This document shows positions 1 through 6,831 of a stretch of DNA of 64,000 nt, in pieces. Origin of the DNA: an uncultured Butyrivibrio sp. GTDB taxonomy: Bacteria; Bacillota; Clostridia; Lachnospirales; Lachnospiraceae. The translations under genes and the position numbers were made by a program. How positions within the stretch are numbered: position 1 is the first letter of the stretch; each line of letters opens with the position of its first letter. The stretch is taken from contig CAMNEA010000008.1 of NCBI GenBank assembly GCA_946536145.1, positions 1 to 64,000 on the forward strand. Direction: 5' to 3'. A model generated the notes under the pieces. That model saw only the letters and a program-made list of their open reading frames with translations. It did not search any database and was not told the DNA's origin.

Positions 1-80
1 TCAGGGTGTAAGACTTAATTCCGTATAATGTGGAATTTACTTTTTTATTCAATGCTTCCGCAATTTTTTCATTGAAAGTG

Positions 81-109
81 TTGACAATCCGGAAAAAGTA
101 CTTTATTAT
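81..109 (+). promoter_or_regulatory. Promoter of tRNA-Gly(GCC), copy 1
   Basis: TTGACA at 81-86 and TATTAT at 104-109 are separated by 17 bases, a good sigma-A match. It lies about 35 bases upstream of the mature tRNA. Nothing else was recognised in 1-80. Confidence 0.75.
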
Positions 110-114
110 TAAAC

Positions 115-143
115 TTGCTGTTGCGAAAGCAACTTTACATATA
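115..143 (+). repeat. tRNA-Gly leader with GAAA-capped hairpin, copy 1
   Basis: The leader before this tRNA is identical to the leader at 18510-18538. It contains a 5-bp stem GTTGC/GCAAC (120-124 and 129-133) closed by a GAAA tetraloop. The identity of leader plus tRNA runs for 105 bp (115-219 and 18510-18614). This may be a processing signal or simply the mark of a recent duplication. Confidence 0.6.
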
Positions 144-144
144 T

Positions 145-217
145 GCGATAGTAGCTTAGTTGGTAAAGCGCCACCTTGCCAAGGTGGAGACCGCGGGTTC
201 GAGCCCCGTCTATCGCT
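145..217 (+). tRNA. tRNA-Gly (anticodon GCC), copy 1
   Basis: This 73-base cloverleaf has acceptor stem GCGATAG/CTATCGC, discriminator T217, a TTCGAGC T-loop and an anticodon loop TTGCCAA flanked by CCACC/GGTGG, which gives anticodon GCC (glycine). CCA is not encoded. The 3' half of the gene is the attachment site of the element that follows; integration left the tRNA sequence complete. An identical gene lies at 18540-18612. Confidence 0.95.
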
Positions 218-219
218 CT
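195..219 (+). repeat. attL core: tRNA-Gly 3' end
   Basis: These 25 bases, from the T-arm to just past the tRNA end, recur exactly at 6770-6794, where no tRNA is present. An integrase gene lies immediately inside, so this is the left attachment-site core of an integrated element. Confidence 0.85.
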
Positions 220-224
220 AGTTA

Positions 225-257
225 AACCCCAGATTTTATCTGGGGTTTTTCTTTTTT
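225..257 (+). terminator. Rho-independent terminator after tRNA-Gly copy 1
   Basis: The arms AACCCCAGA (225-233) and TCTGGGGTT (239-247) are followed by a T-rich run to 257. The terminator is carried by the integrated element, so it replaces the original tRNA terminator now found at 6804-6827. Confidence 0.85.
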
Positions 258-260
258 CTA

Positions 261-302
261 TTGATTACCCACAGGGCTTTTTTGATTACCCTATTGATTA
301 CT
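261..302. repeat. TTGATTACC direct repeats at the left end (putative integrase arm sites)
   Basis: There are three copies: 261-269, 282-290 and 294-302 (the last ends in T). They lie between the attL core and the integrase gene. Two similar copies lie inside the right end at 6688-6708. Short direct repeats inside both ends fit the arm-type binding sites of tyrosine recombinases. Confidence 0.6.
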
Positions 303-325
303 ATATTCAAGGGAATATCATTTGA

Positions 326-1195
326 CTAAAATGCCTCTAAGACTTCTTTTGCTTTTTCAAGATCAAGACCTGTATAGTAGTTTTGATTAATGACCGCTGG
401 CGTATTACCAAATAATTTGGATGCCATTAGAATATTTCCATTGCTTTGATTGATTACCTGGGTAATCGCATTTCTCCTGAAAGCATGAGTTCCACGGACA
501 ATATCTGAACGAACAGCAATCCCTAACTTTTCACACATTCTTCGATAGAAGTTATATACAGTATTGTTTGAAATGACTTTTGTTTCGGTAGGAGCAGGAA
601 ACAAATATTCACTCTTGATTCCATATGCTTTATGAATCATGCGTAGCCTTTTAAGAAATTCGGATACATCTGTCGTAATAGGATAATGGCGATCTTTCCA
701 TGTTTTTGTATGTGAGACAATAGCATCATATTCAGGTTCTTTAGCTGTCTTTTGTACAGTTATCTGTTCACGGTGAATATCCATATATCCATCATGAAAG
801 TCTCCCCACATAAGTGGTGGTACCTCTCCACGCCTTAATCCACACATAATCTGTAACTCCAATGCATAAGCAGGAAAATAATCTGGTTTCTTTTTCTGCT
901 TTTCTACAATAAAGTTATGTATCTCTTTCATCTCCTGATCAGTATAACCACGCTCCTCTGTCACACTATCGGGCTCTATCATATCATTAAACTGTCCCCT
1001 CCCTTCTGTCCGACCTACAATATTAATATGGTAATATCCATCCGAAGATGGTTTGTCTGGGAATTTGTATTTTCTGAGAATAATTTCTTTTTCCATTGAA
1101 GTATACAAATTCCGCGCATCCTCAAGGGATAGTGTACCACTTGCTGAGAATGAGCTCAATAATGATGCACTTACATTGGTGATTTCATTGGACAT
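326..1195 (-). CDS. Tyrosine recombinase (integrase), probably internally shortened
   Basis: Site-specific recombinase of the phage integrase family, 289 residues. It should catalyse integration and excision of the element at the tRNA-Gly 3' end. The catalytic domain covers about residues 83-289: Arg121 in CGLRRGE, Lys164 in HTKTWKD, His237 and Arg240 in THAFRR, and the nucleophile Tyr273 or Tyr274 in QNYY. The usual second His/Trp position is Asn264 (LFGNTP). The first 60 or so residues resemble an arm-DNA-binding domain (DGYYHINI), but the roughly 100-residue core-binding domain expected between it and the catalytic part seems to be missing. No clear ribosome binding site precedes the ATG at 1195. 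Family is certain; activity is doubtful. Confidence 0.85.
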   Translation of the reverse strand: MSNEITNVSASLLSSFSASGTLSLEDARNLYTSMEKEIILRKYKFPDKPSSDGYYHINIVGRTEGRGQFNDMIEPDSVTEERGYTDQEMKEIHNFIVEKQKKKPDYFPAYALELQIMCGLRRGEVPPLMWGDFHDGYMDIHREQITVQKTAKEPEYDAIVSHTKTWKDRHYPITTDVSEFLKRLRMIHKAYGIKSEYLFPAPTETKVISNNTVYNFYRRMCEKLGIAVRSDIVRGTHAFRRNAITQVINQSNGNILMASKLFGNTPAVINQNYYTGLDLEKAKEVLEAF

Positions 1196-1493
1196 AAGCT
1201 AAATACTGCGAAATCAGCGCATATTGGCCTTATATCCTCGTCTAAATCCCGCTTTTCTCCTTATACTAATTATGTATTCTTTGATCTTTATGCTTCTCCT
1301 ATATATAGGGGGTTATGCGGGGGGATAATTCGGGAAAAAAGTAAAAAATATAAATTCTGAAATGAAAATATCGTTATGCTACTATTTGGATAAAAGCAAA
1401 CGACGTATCCTACTATATAAAACTTTCATTTATTAAGATATTGAAAAATGTTATAATGTCCTTGAAAGGTTAACAGTACGAGGAGGATTTGAT
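1196..1493. promoter_or_regulatory. Intergenic region with toxin-antitoxin promoter
   Basis: This AT-rich region separates the integrase from the toxin-antitoxin genes. An extended -10 element, TG-T-TATAAT, lies at 1449-1457, about 36 bases before the antitoxin start; the -35 region is weak. Otherwise nothing was recognised. Confidence 0.45.
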
Positions 1494-1694
1494 ATGAGTA
1501 CAGCTAAAGAGCTCATTATAGATAGAATAAACAGCATGCCTGATGATATTGATGAAATGCAGGTTCTGGACAGATTGTACATGCTTTCAAGATTGGAGCA
1601 CAGCAGAAAGCGCTGTGAAACAGAGGGTACAATAAAAGATTCAGATCTTGATGAGCATTTCAGGGAGAAGAGAAAACAGTATGCTGCATTATGA
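1494..1694 (+). CDS. Antitoxin of a ParE/RelE-type module
   Basis: A 66-residue acidic protein directly upstream of, and overlapping, a ParE/RelE-like toxin. Its sequence (start MSTAKELIIDRINSMPDD) fits a small helical antitoxin of the kind that combines an N-terminal dimerising segment with a C-terminal toxin-binding tail (DLDEHFREKRKQ). The start has a good ribosome binding site (GAGGAGG ending 8 bases upstream). Its last 14 bases overlap the toxin start, as usual for translationally coupled modules. The identification rests mainly on its partner; no antitoxin family is recognised with certainty. Confidence 0.7.
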   Translation: MSTAKELIIDRINSMPDDIDEMQVLDRLYMLSRLEHSRKRCETEGTIKDSDLDEHFREKRKQYAAL

Positions 1695-1998
1695 GTTGGA
1701 ATGGTCTCCAGATGCCCTGGAGGATTTGGATGAGATTTGGGACACCATAGCATGGGATGCTGATCCGGATATGGCAGATTCCTTTATTGATCAGCTGCGT
1801 GAAGTAGCAAGGGGCATCTGTGGAAACAGCAAGAAGGGCAGGATAATACCCGAGCTGGGACTTGAGGCATTCAGAGAGGTTTATTATAAGGGATTCACGA
1901 TAGTGTACGAGATAACAGAGGAAACTATTCTTGTGCATGAAGTGTTTAATCAGAAAAGGATTTACATAAGGTCATATCCAAGAAAGAAAAGAGAATAG
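1681..1998 (+). CDS. ParE/RelE-family toxin
   Basis: Toxin of a type II toxin-antitoxin module, 105 residues. The start is placed at the ATG at 1681, because the conserved fold begins at MLHYELEWSPDALEDLDEI and an earlier in-frame start would add residues outside the family. RelE/ParE features include the central GRIIPELG, then FREVYYKGFTIVYEI and a C-terminal VHEVFNQKRIYI strand. RelE-like members cut mRNA on ribosomes and ParE-like members poison gyrase; the sequence alone does not decide which applies. It probably stabilises the integrated element. Confidence 0.85.
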   Translation: MLHYELEWSPDALEDLDEIWDTIAWDADPDMADSFIDQLREVARGICGNSKKGRIIPELGLEAFREVYYKGFTIVYEITEETILVHEVFNQKRIYIRSYPRKKRE

Positions 1999-2160
1999 AA
2001 ATATAAAAATGTCTGCTTTACTGCAAAAAGGTGGAGCAGCTTTTGTTTATAGAAATATTGGAGCATCCCAGAAAAAGCACAGAGATGGGAAAAGGGATTT
2101 GGAATAATCCCAAAGAAGCTTTGTAAATAGTGGCTTGGGATAGTGATGGGACAATGAGAA

Positions 2161-2197
2161 GAGGCTGAGGGTAATAGTAGCCCTCAGCCTCCTATTT
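2161..2197 (+). terminator. Hairpin, probable terminator of the toxin-antitoxin operon
   Basis: The perfect arms GAGGCTGAGGG (2161-2171) and CCCTCAGCCTC (2181-2191) are followed by a short T-containing tail. It lies 160 bases after the toxin stop. Confidence 0.5.
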
Positions 2198-2334
2198 GCG
2201 TAAAATTGCCCATTGCGCTTGGCGCTTAACGGCGTCCTGTGCTCGGCGTCTCCGCGTTCGCTCCACCGCCTGCGGCAAGAACGCCTACGCCTATCCGCTC
2301 GTGGGGCAACAAATATTGTTTAGGAGTTGATAGT

Positions 2335-2370
2335 AAGGTCTCATAGTAACAGGCTATGAGACCTTTTCTA
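2335..2370. terminator. Hairpin between convergent genes
   Basis: The perfect 12-bp arms AAGGTCTCATAG (2335-2346) and CTATGAGACCTT (2354-2365) are followed on the + strand by TTCT. It may end + strand transcription before the convergent SH3b gene. Confidence 0.5.
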
Positions 2371-2421
2371 TTGGTATTAAGGTTTGGTTGGCTTGAGCAT
2401 ATTATTATATTGATGTTTGTT

Positions 2422-3312
2422 TTATTCGGCTTCTGGACACCATGCTGTACTACAATCTCCATATCCTGAAGAATATGTTAACCCTTCTACACAATCACAA
2501 TAACCCTCACAATCTCCATAATCACAATCTGCTACACAATCACTTGGTGTGGTTGGCTGTGCTTGCTCTTGTGGTTGCTGTTGAGATTGCTGCTGGGATG
2601 ATTGGGATGATTGATATGATTGAGATGATTGTGATGATTGATATGATTTACTACTATTACCACTATCTGAGGTTTTGGATTTAGCTTGGGCTGTTACTTT
2701 AGTTGTTGATAATAAACTACCAGCTACCATCTTATGCCCTTCATCTTCTGACTTTAATACATACCACACTTTTCCATTGTCTGCTGTTACTTTTCCATTG
2801 ACTGTTACTTCTTCATTCAGTGACAGACTCCCAACCTTATCATAGTCAGTAGAAGGACCCTTGCGAACATTGCAGTCCTGTTTAGCGTACATAATAGTAT
2901 CATCAATTTTCTCTATTTCATAATCAAGTGCAGGTGTCTCTGGCTCTGTATCCTCAACAACAGCTTCTTCAGATTCGACTACCTCATTAATAGTTTCATT
3001 TTCTGGTTCTTCATCTTCACCAAGGTCATTGCTTTCTGCATTATTCACATCATTATCTGTTGTACCTTCTGTCTGGGATACAGCAATCTCGGATTTGGAA
3101 TTATCCTGTTCTTCTACAGCTACATCTTTTTCTGCTACAGATGATATATCTGTAACAGATTCTTCTGTGGTCGATGAAATATTATCCTCAACATTTACTG
3201 CTGCGGATTGGATTTCGTTCTTTTTGTTGGCATTATAACCTTTGACAGAAGCAATTGTGAGTGTCAGCGCAACGGTTATTCCTAATACGGCAATAATCTC
3301 TCTCCTTTTCAT
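2422..3312 (-). CDS. Secreted SH3b-domain protein with cysteine-rich C-terminal tail
   Basis: 296 residues, not matched to a known named protein. Residues 1-24 form a signal peptide or membrane anchor. Residues 35-135 are acidic and of low complexity. Residues 140-205 are a bacterial SH3 domain (CNVRKGPSTDYDKVGSL), commonly a cell-wall ligand. Residues 215-255 are a Ser/Gln-rich linker. The last 40 residues carry seven cysteines at 259, 263, 268, 272, 274, 287 and 292, mostly preceded by Asp (ADC, GDC, CDC). The ribosome binding site GAGAGG precedes the ATG. Without the IS upstream, the radical SAM/SPASM gene would end less than 200 bases before it on the same strand. The tail could therefore be a modification substrate, a metal site or a disulfide-bonded module; this is not established. 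Confidence 0.75.
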   Translation of the reverse strand: MKRREIIAVLGITVALTLTIASVKGYNANKKNEIQSAAVNVEDNISSTTEESVTDISSVAEKDVAVEEQDNSKSEIAVSQTEGTTDNDVNNAESNDLGEDEEPENETINEVVESEEAVVEDTEPETPALDYEIEKIDDTIMYAKQDCNVRKGPSTDYDKVGSLSLNEEVTVNGKVTADNGKVWYVLKSEDEGHKMVAGSLLSTTKVTAQAKSKTSDSGNSSKSYQSSQSSQSYQSSQSSQQQSQQQPQEQAQPTTPSDCVADCDYGDCEGYCDCVEGLTYSSGYGDCSTAWCPEAE

Positions 3313-3428
3313 AGTAAGCCTCTCATAAATATACTAGCTATAATATCTGTAATGATTTTACTCTGATTCTTTTTGTTTATAATACTATTGGATTTTTGTG
3401 TGTTGTTCTTTTTTCTTTCTATTTCTAT

Positions 3429-3441
3429 TTTACTACCTTTT
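3429..3441. repeat. 13-bp direct repeat, left flank of the IS
   Basis: TTTACTACCTTTT occurs here and at 5208-5220, on either side of the transposase segment, and looks like a target-site duplication. Confidence 0.6.
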
Positions 3442-5207
3442 TAGGTAATTGCGAAACTCGCTTTGCTCGTTCGCAATCTTGAATTTAAACAAGGAAGAAT
3501 TCATGCAGAGCATGAATTCTTTGATGCAAAAATGTGAATTAGCAATTTTGGCGCACTTTAATAAGCATATGGCTTAATGAAGTTGGTAAGTCCTACGCGA
3601 TTAGCGGTTTTACACTGCGGATATACTCATGATGTTTGATTTTGTCAGCTAGAACGACGGTGATGAGCTGAGTGATACCTGCAAGAATTAGATCAGCATG
3701 CAATGTTTTTTCATTTTGTGTGCGACGCCCTGCAAGACAGAGATTCTCTTTCATGTGGTTGATATCTCTTTCAACGACGGTTCTGATTTTATAGGTGTTA
3801 TCCCATTCTTCAGTACCGCGCAGTATCCCTGGATATGCACGTAGATTCTTTTCGGGATAGATATATATCATACGGCCGCAAGGAGAATTAGTGCAGGGAT
3901 TTTTACATTGACACTCACGAAGAGATTTGCCAGTAGATTTATTGTAAACACGTTTGATTTTGGGACAGACAAATTTATATCTTACTAAACCATTGTTCCT
4001 TGAAGATTTGCCATCGGATTTCATTGGGAGTGAATCATCTTTAGGACAACATGGAATGCCATCTGAGTTGACCTTGCAATCGGGATATTTGATGCTTCCT
4101 CTATTGGCTAGAGGGATATACGCTTTTGAAAAATGCTTATCTGATCCGAAGGTATCCCCTGTAAGCAGCTGTTTATACAAAAGAGCTGAATCAAAAGCGG
4201 AATCACCTAGAAATGTTTTGGGATTGATAAGTGGGTGCATTGAAAAGAAGTCCTGTAGTGTGGGAATGAGAAGTTTTGCGTCATGAACGCATTTATCTTC
4301 ATCAGGTGAATCAGACTTCTTTTCGACAACAATATCCGGGTGAGATGTAAAAAAGTCTTTGTTGTAGAAAGAAATGTGGCGAACAATTCCTAGGCCATTT
4401 GTTACAATGCCAAACTTGAAAACGTAGCAGAAATGGCCGTTGATATATAGCTGTTTGATTTCAGGATTGGCAGAAGCATGAGAAGGCATTGCTCCATAGG
4501 CTGACTTATAGGGATCATAGGATTTATCAAAGCCCATTGCTTTGGCATATGCCTTAAGTTGTTTGATTATCTTGTTTGCATACTTAGGATTATTTTCAGC
4601 AACAAAAGCTTCAATACCAGAGGAATCAAAAATGGTCATGTTAGCTTTGTCAGTGTTAATGGCCTGACAGATAGGTTCGGTAATATCAACGAGCTTGTCA
4701 AAAATCAGTTGTAAGTCATCCACAAAATTTTGCTTAAAGCGGGTTATTTTAGAGGCATCAGGAACTTTGGTAAAACCACAGAATTCACGAAGTGGCTTGG
4801 AGTATGAAAGAAACACCAGTAGAAGCTGATCTGTGGGGATGCTAAAAACGCGTTGGATGATTAAAGCCCAGAGCATGGCTTTTAATGGGTATTTACGGGA
4901 TCTTCCCGTTGATGCATAGAAATGCTTTATAAAAGAGAGCGGAATAATTTCATCAAGGTCGATATTGGTTTCTAATAGAGACAGAAACGCGGGCTTGTCA
5001 TTTTCAAATTTATCCTGACAGTCTGCATAGATATCAGCCAAAGAAAGCTGTTTATATGGTATCATATATATCAGAATAACTCCTTTCTTAGTGTTGGTCA
5101 GTGGTTTCTCGTCAATTCTATTGTACCATATCTAGTGAGGGGTTATTCATTTTTTATGAAGCAAAAACGCCGTATTTATGCGGCTTTCGGCGTTTTGCAA
5201 ACGCCTA
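3442..5207 (-). mobile_element. Insertion sequence, about 1.77 kb
   Basis: A single DDE transposase gene is flanked by 13-bp direct repeats (3429-3441 and 5208-5220). The inner ends form an imperfect terminal inverted repeat: left TAGGTAATTGCGAAACTC, right (complement) TAGGCGTTTGCAAAACGC, with 13 of 18 positions matching. Subterminal hairpins lie at 3448-3478 (ATTGCGAA/TTCGCAAT), 3498-3520 (palindrome around GAATTCATGC) and about 5167-5197. The ends are inferred from these repeats and could be a few bases off. It separates the SH3b gene from the radical SAM gene. Confidence 0.7.
3593..5065 (-). CDS. DDE transposase
   Basis: Transposase of 490 residues, apparently full length. The N-terminal part (about 40-115) resembles the DUF772-type domain of IS5/IS1182-like transposases (LREFCGFTKVPDASKITRF). 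The putative catalytic triad is Asp147 (TIFDSSGIEA), Asp288 (FLGDSAFDS) and Glu432 (RTVVERDINHMKE). A cysteine-rich insert (CPKIKR through CQCKNPCTNSPCG, about 367-397) precedes the last catalytic residue and may bind zinc. The exact IS family is not certain. The reading frame is intact, so the IS may be active. Confidence 0.85.
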   Translation of the reverse strand: MIPYKQLSLADIYADCQDKFENDKPAFLSLLETNIDLDEIIPLSFIKHFYASTGRSRKYPLKAMLWALIIQRVFSIPTDQLLLVFLSYSKPLREFCGFTKVPDASKITRFKQNFVDDLQLIFDKLVDITEPICQAINTDKANMTIFDSSGIEAFVAENNPKYANKIIKQLKAYAKAMGFDKSYDPYKSAYGAMPSHASANPEIKQLYINGHFCYVFKFGIVTNGLGIVRHISFYNKDFFTSHPDIVVEKKSDSPDEDKCVHDAKLLIPTLQDFFSMHPLINPKTFLGDSAFDSALLYKQLLTGDTFGSDKHFSKAYIPLANRGSIKYPDCKVNSDGIPCCPKDDSLPMKSDGKSSRNNGLVRYKFVCPKIKRVYNKSTGKSLRECQCKNPCTNSPCGRMIYIYPEKNLRAYPGILRGTEEWDNTYKIRTVVERDINHMKENLCLAGRRTQNEKTLHADLILAGITQLITVVLADKIKHHEYIRSVKPLIA

Positions 5208-5220
5208 TTTACTACCTTTT
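5208..5220. repeat. 13-bp direct repeat, right flank of the IS
   Basis: Second copy of TTTACTACCTTTT; see 3429-3441. Confidence 0.6.
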
Positions 5221-5258
5221 ATATTGGAGTGCTATTGTGATTGATAAATTGAATATTC

Positions 5259-6527
5259 TTATTCATTTTGATGTTTTATTGATTGATTTCTATTTGATAT
5301 TAATTTAAGAAGTTGTTGCTTGGTGGCTTCAATTCGTTTATCTTTTTGGCAATCTATGTTATCTATAAATCTCTGAGATGTACAATACCCGAAACAAAGT
5401 GGTAAAATTGGACATTCTTTACAATCATCTATAATTCTACTATTATCCCAAAGTGTTCCATTTCTATTAATAATTGATGATTGATCTTTAATATTTCCTA
5501 CAATGTATTTCTTCTGACCTACTAAATGCTCACATATATAAATATCACCTTTAGTATCTATTACATAGTAATCTGGATGACGTGCCTCGCACCCATAACG
5601 TCTTCTTAATGGAATTACTGCATCCTTTAATAATATATCTTTTATTTTATGAAATTCATCATACGATATATTATTTTCAGAATTGATTATAGTCGTATTC
5701 TGTGGTGCTATACTTATTGTATTAAAACTAGACTTTATTTTATAATCATTTCTAATCAATTTTACTAATTGTAATATATCTGATTTACTTGCTTCAGATA
5801 TATTGATATGAATTGTTATTTTTAATATATCCTCTACGTCTTTGATATTTTGAATTGTTTTATAAAAGTCATCCTCAGTACAGTTCTTTAATTTGGCATA
5901 GGTTGGTGCTAAACCATCCAGAGGGATTACTACTTCATCCGTAACATGAAGTGATTTTAATTCCTCTGCTATTTCTTTTGTTAATAATCTTCCATTTGTA
6001 TACATCCTTGCATTAAATTCTATATTATTGATGATGAGTGCGTTTGAAATATATCTTATAATGTCCATATTAAGTAATGGCTCGCCACCAAACCATTTTA
6101 TTTTTAATGGTTTGGTGAATTTATGGTCTACATATCTGCGCTTTATGAATGCTATGATTTCATCTGCTGTTTCTTTTGTCATGTGCTCTGTTTGACAGAG
6201 CTGGTCTTTTTCAAAACAATAAACACATCTATAATTACACGCTAATGTTGTAAATATTGATAAGAACATGAAATCTGCTTTCTCTGCATGTGCTTTAGCA
6301 TCATCTTTTAATCGCTGGATTTCATCTAATGTATTTGGTACTATGAAACCTTCATTTGCAAGATATACTGGTACATCACCTATGTCTATTGATTGTTTGT
6401 CTTGTATATCATCTAGTTCTGAGTTGTCTATCCATCTATAATTTAAGGTGTAGGTGTTGTATATTAAGACTTTATCTTCTGTTTGGTCTGCTATGATGTT
6501 GAATTGGCTGTATTTATAGAGTTGCAT
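5259..6527 (-). CDS. Radical SAM/SPASM protein
   Basis: Radical S-adenosylmethionine enzyme, 422 residues. The 4Fe-4S motif is CNYRCVYC (Cys97, Cys101, Cys104). A C-terminal SPASM domain with auxiliary cluster cysteines follows: GCEARH, YICEHLVG, a CKECPILPLCFGYC block and a final Cys near NIDCQKD. The first 90 residues form a separate domain of the kind that binds a peptide substrate in SPASM peptide maturases. Such enzymes make thioether or C-C links in ribosomal peptides or mature sulfatases. No sulfatase gene and no small precursor peptide was seen nearby. The closest cysteine-rich candidate is the tail of the SH3b protein on the same strand, now cut off by the IS. Start ATG with AAGGGATTT upstream. 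Confidence 0.85.
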   Translation of the reverse strand: MQLYKYSQFNIIADQTEDKVLIYNTYTLNYRWIDNSELDDIQDKQSIDIGDVPVYLANEGFIVPNTLDEIQRLKDDAKAHAEKADFMFLSIFTTLACNYRCVYCFEKDQLCQTEHMTKETADEIIAFIKRRYVDHKFTKPLKIKWFGGEPLLNMDIIRYISNALIINNIEFNARMYTNGRLLTKEIAEELKSLHVTDEVVIPLDGLAPTYAKLKNCTEDDFYKTIQNIKDVEDILKITIHINISEASKSDILQLVKLIRNDYKIKSSFNTISIAPQNTTIINSENNISYDEFHKIKDILLKDAVIPLRRRYGCEARHPDYYVIDTKGDIYICEHLVGQKKYIVGNIKDQSSIINRNGTLWDNSRIIDDCKECPILPLCFGYCTSQRFIDNIDCQKDKRIEATKQQLLKLISNRNQSIKHQNE

Positions 6528-6769
6528 GGTAAATCCCTTTATTAATTATGAAGGGCATCTGATTATGACAGAACAGATGCCCTTAATTAGCTTCTCAATA
6601 CTATGATAGCATACAGTGATTCTTTACAACATCAGGAGCTTTATCTGTAGTATTCACAAAAACCACCATAGTAATGGTAGATGAAGATTGATTACCTATA
6701 TGATTACCCTGTGGATGCGAAGATGCGCGGAGTCTCCTTTCTTCGCGTGATTGAGCGATTATTTGGAAT
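6528..6769. other. Right end of the integrated element, non-coding
   Basis: This holds a perfect inverted repeat at 6551-6561 and 6574-6584 (AAGGGCATCTG/CAGATGCCCTT) just upstream of the radical SAM gene, which could be an operator or a terminator, and two TTGATTACC-like repeats at 6688-6696 and 6700-6708. No gene was recognised. Confidence 0.6.
6688..6708. repeat. Arm-site-like repeats at the right end
   Basis: TTGATTACC at 6688-6696 and ATGATTACC at 6700-6708 are similar to the three copies at 261-302. Confidence 0.55.
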
Positions 6770-6794
6770 GGGTTCGAGCCCCGTCTATCGCTCT
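6770..6794 (+). repeat. attR core: duplicated tRNA-Gly 3' end
   Basis: An exact 25-bp copy of 195-219. The D-arm and anticodon arm are absent, so this is not a tRNA gene but the distal attachment site of the element. Confidence 0.85.
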
Positions 6795-6803
6795 TTATTT
6801 TTG

Positions 6804-6827
6804 CCTCAGACGATGTCTGAGGTTTTT
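6804..6827 (+). terminator. Original terminator of tRNA-Gly copy 1
   Basis: The arms CCTCAGA (6804-6810) and TCTGAGG (6816-6822) are followed by six T. It directly follows attR and would have ended the tRNA transcript before integration. Confidence 0.75.
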
Positions 6828-6831
6828 TATT

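Larger units (their letters stand above)
1999..2421. other. Non-coding stretch with two hairpins and a GC-rich patch
   Basis: This stretch lies between the convergent toxin and SH3b genes. It holds hairpins at 2161-2191 and 2335-2365 and, between them, an unusually GC-rich patch at about 2218-2312 in otherwise AT-rich sequence. No convincing gene was seen. The GC-rich patch looks like foreign or structured RNA-type sequence of unknown origin. Confidence 0.5.
195..6794. mobile_element. Integrated element in tRNA-Gly, about 6.6 kb
   Basis: The element is bounded by identical 25-bp copies of the tRNA-Gly 3' end. Inside it are TTGATTACC-type repeats near both ends, a tyrosine recombinase next to the tRNA, a toxin-antitoxin pair, an SH3b/cysteine-rich secreted protein, an IS and a radical SAM/SPASM enzyme. 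There are no replication, conjugation or phage structural genes. The recombinase is short for its family and has an unusual active-site residue, so the element looks like a reduced genomic island that may no longer move by itself. Confidence 0.8.

Noticed and set aside
30-221. Open frame of 63 codons over the first tRNA-Gly
   Set aside because: It spans the tRNA promoter and the tRNA itself, and the same peptide appears over the second tRNA copy; this is a by-product of the tRNA repeat.
2442-2684. + strand frame (MIGMIDMIEMI-type) opposite the SH3b gene
   Set aside because: It is the complement of the Ser/Gln linker codons; the - strand gene has a ribosome binding site, signal peptide and a recognisable domain.
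5259-6527. Assignment as anaerobic sulfatase-maturating enzyme
   Set aside because: The SPASM layout is compatible, but no sulfatase gene lies in the window; left as a general radical SAM/SPASM protein.
6770-6794. Third tRNA-Gly gene
   Set aside because: Only the 3' 23 bases of the tRNA are present, with no D-arm or anticodon arm; it is the attR copy.
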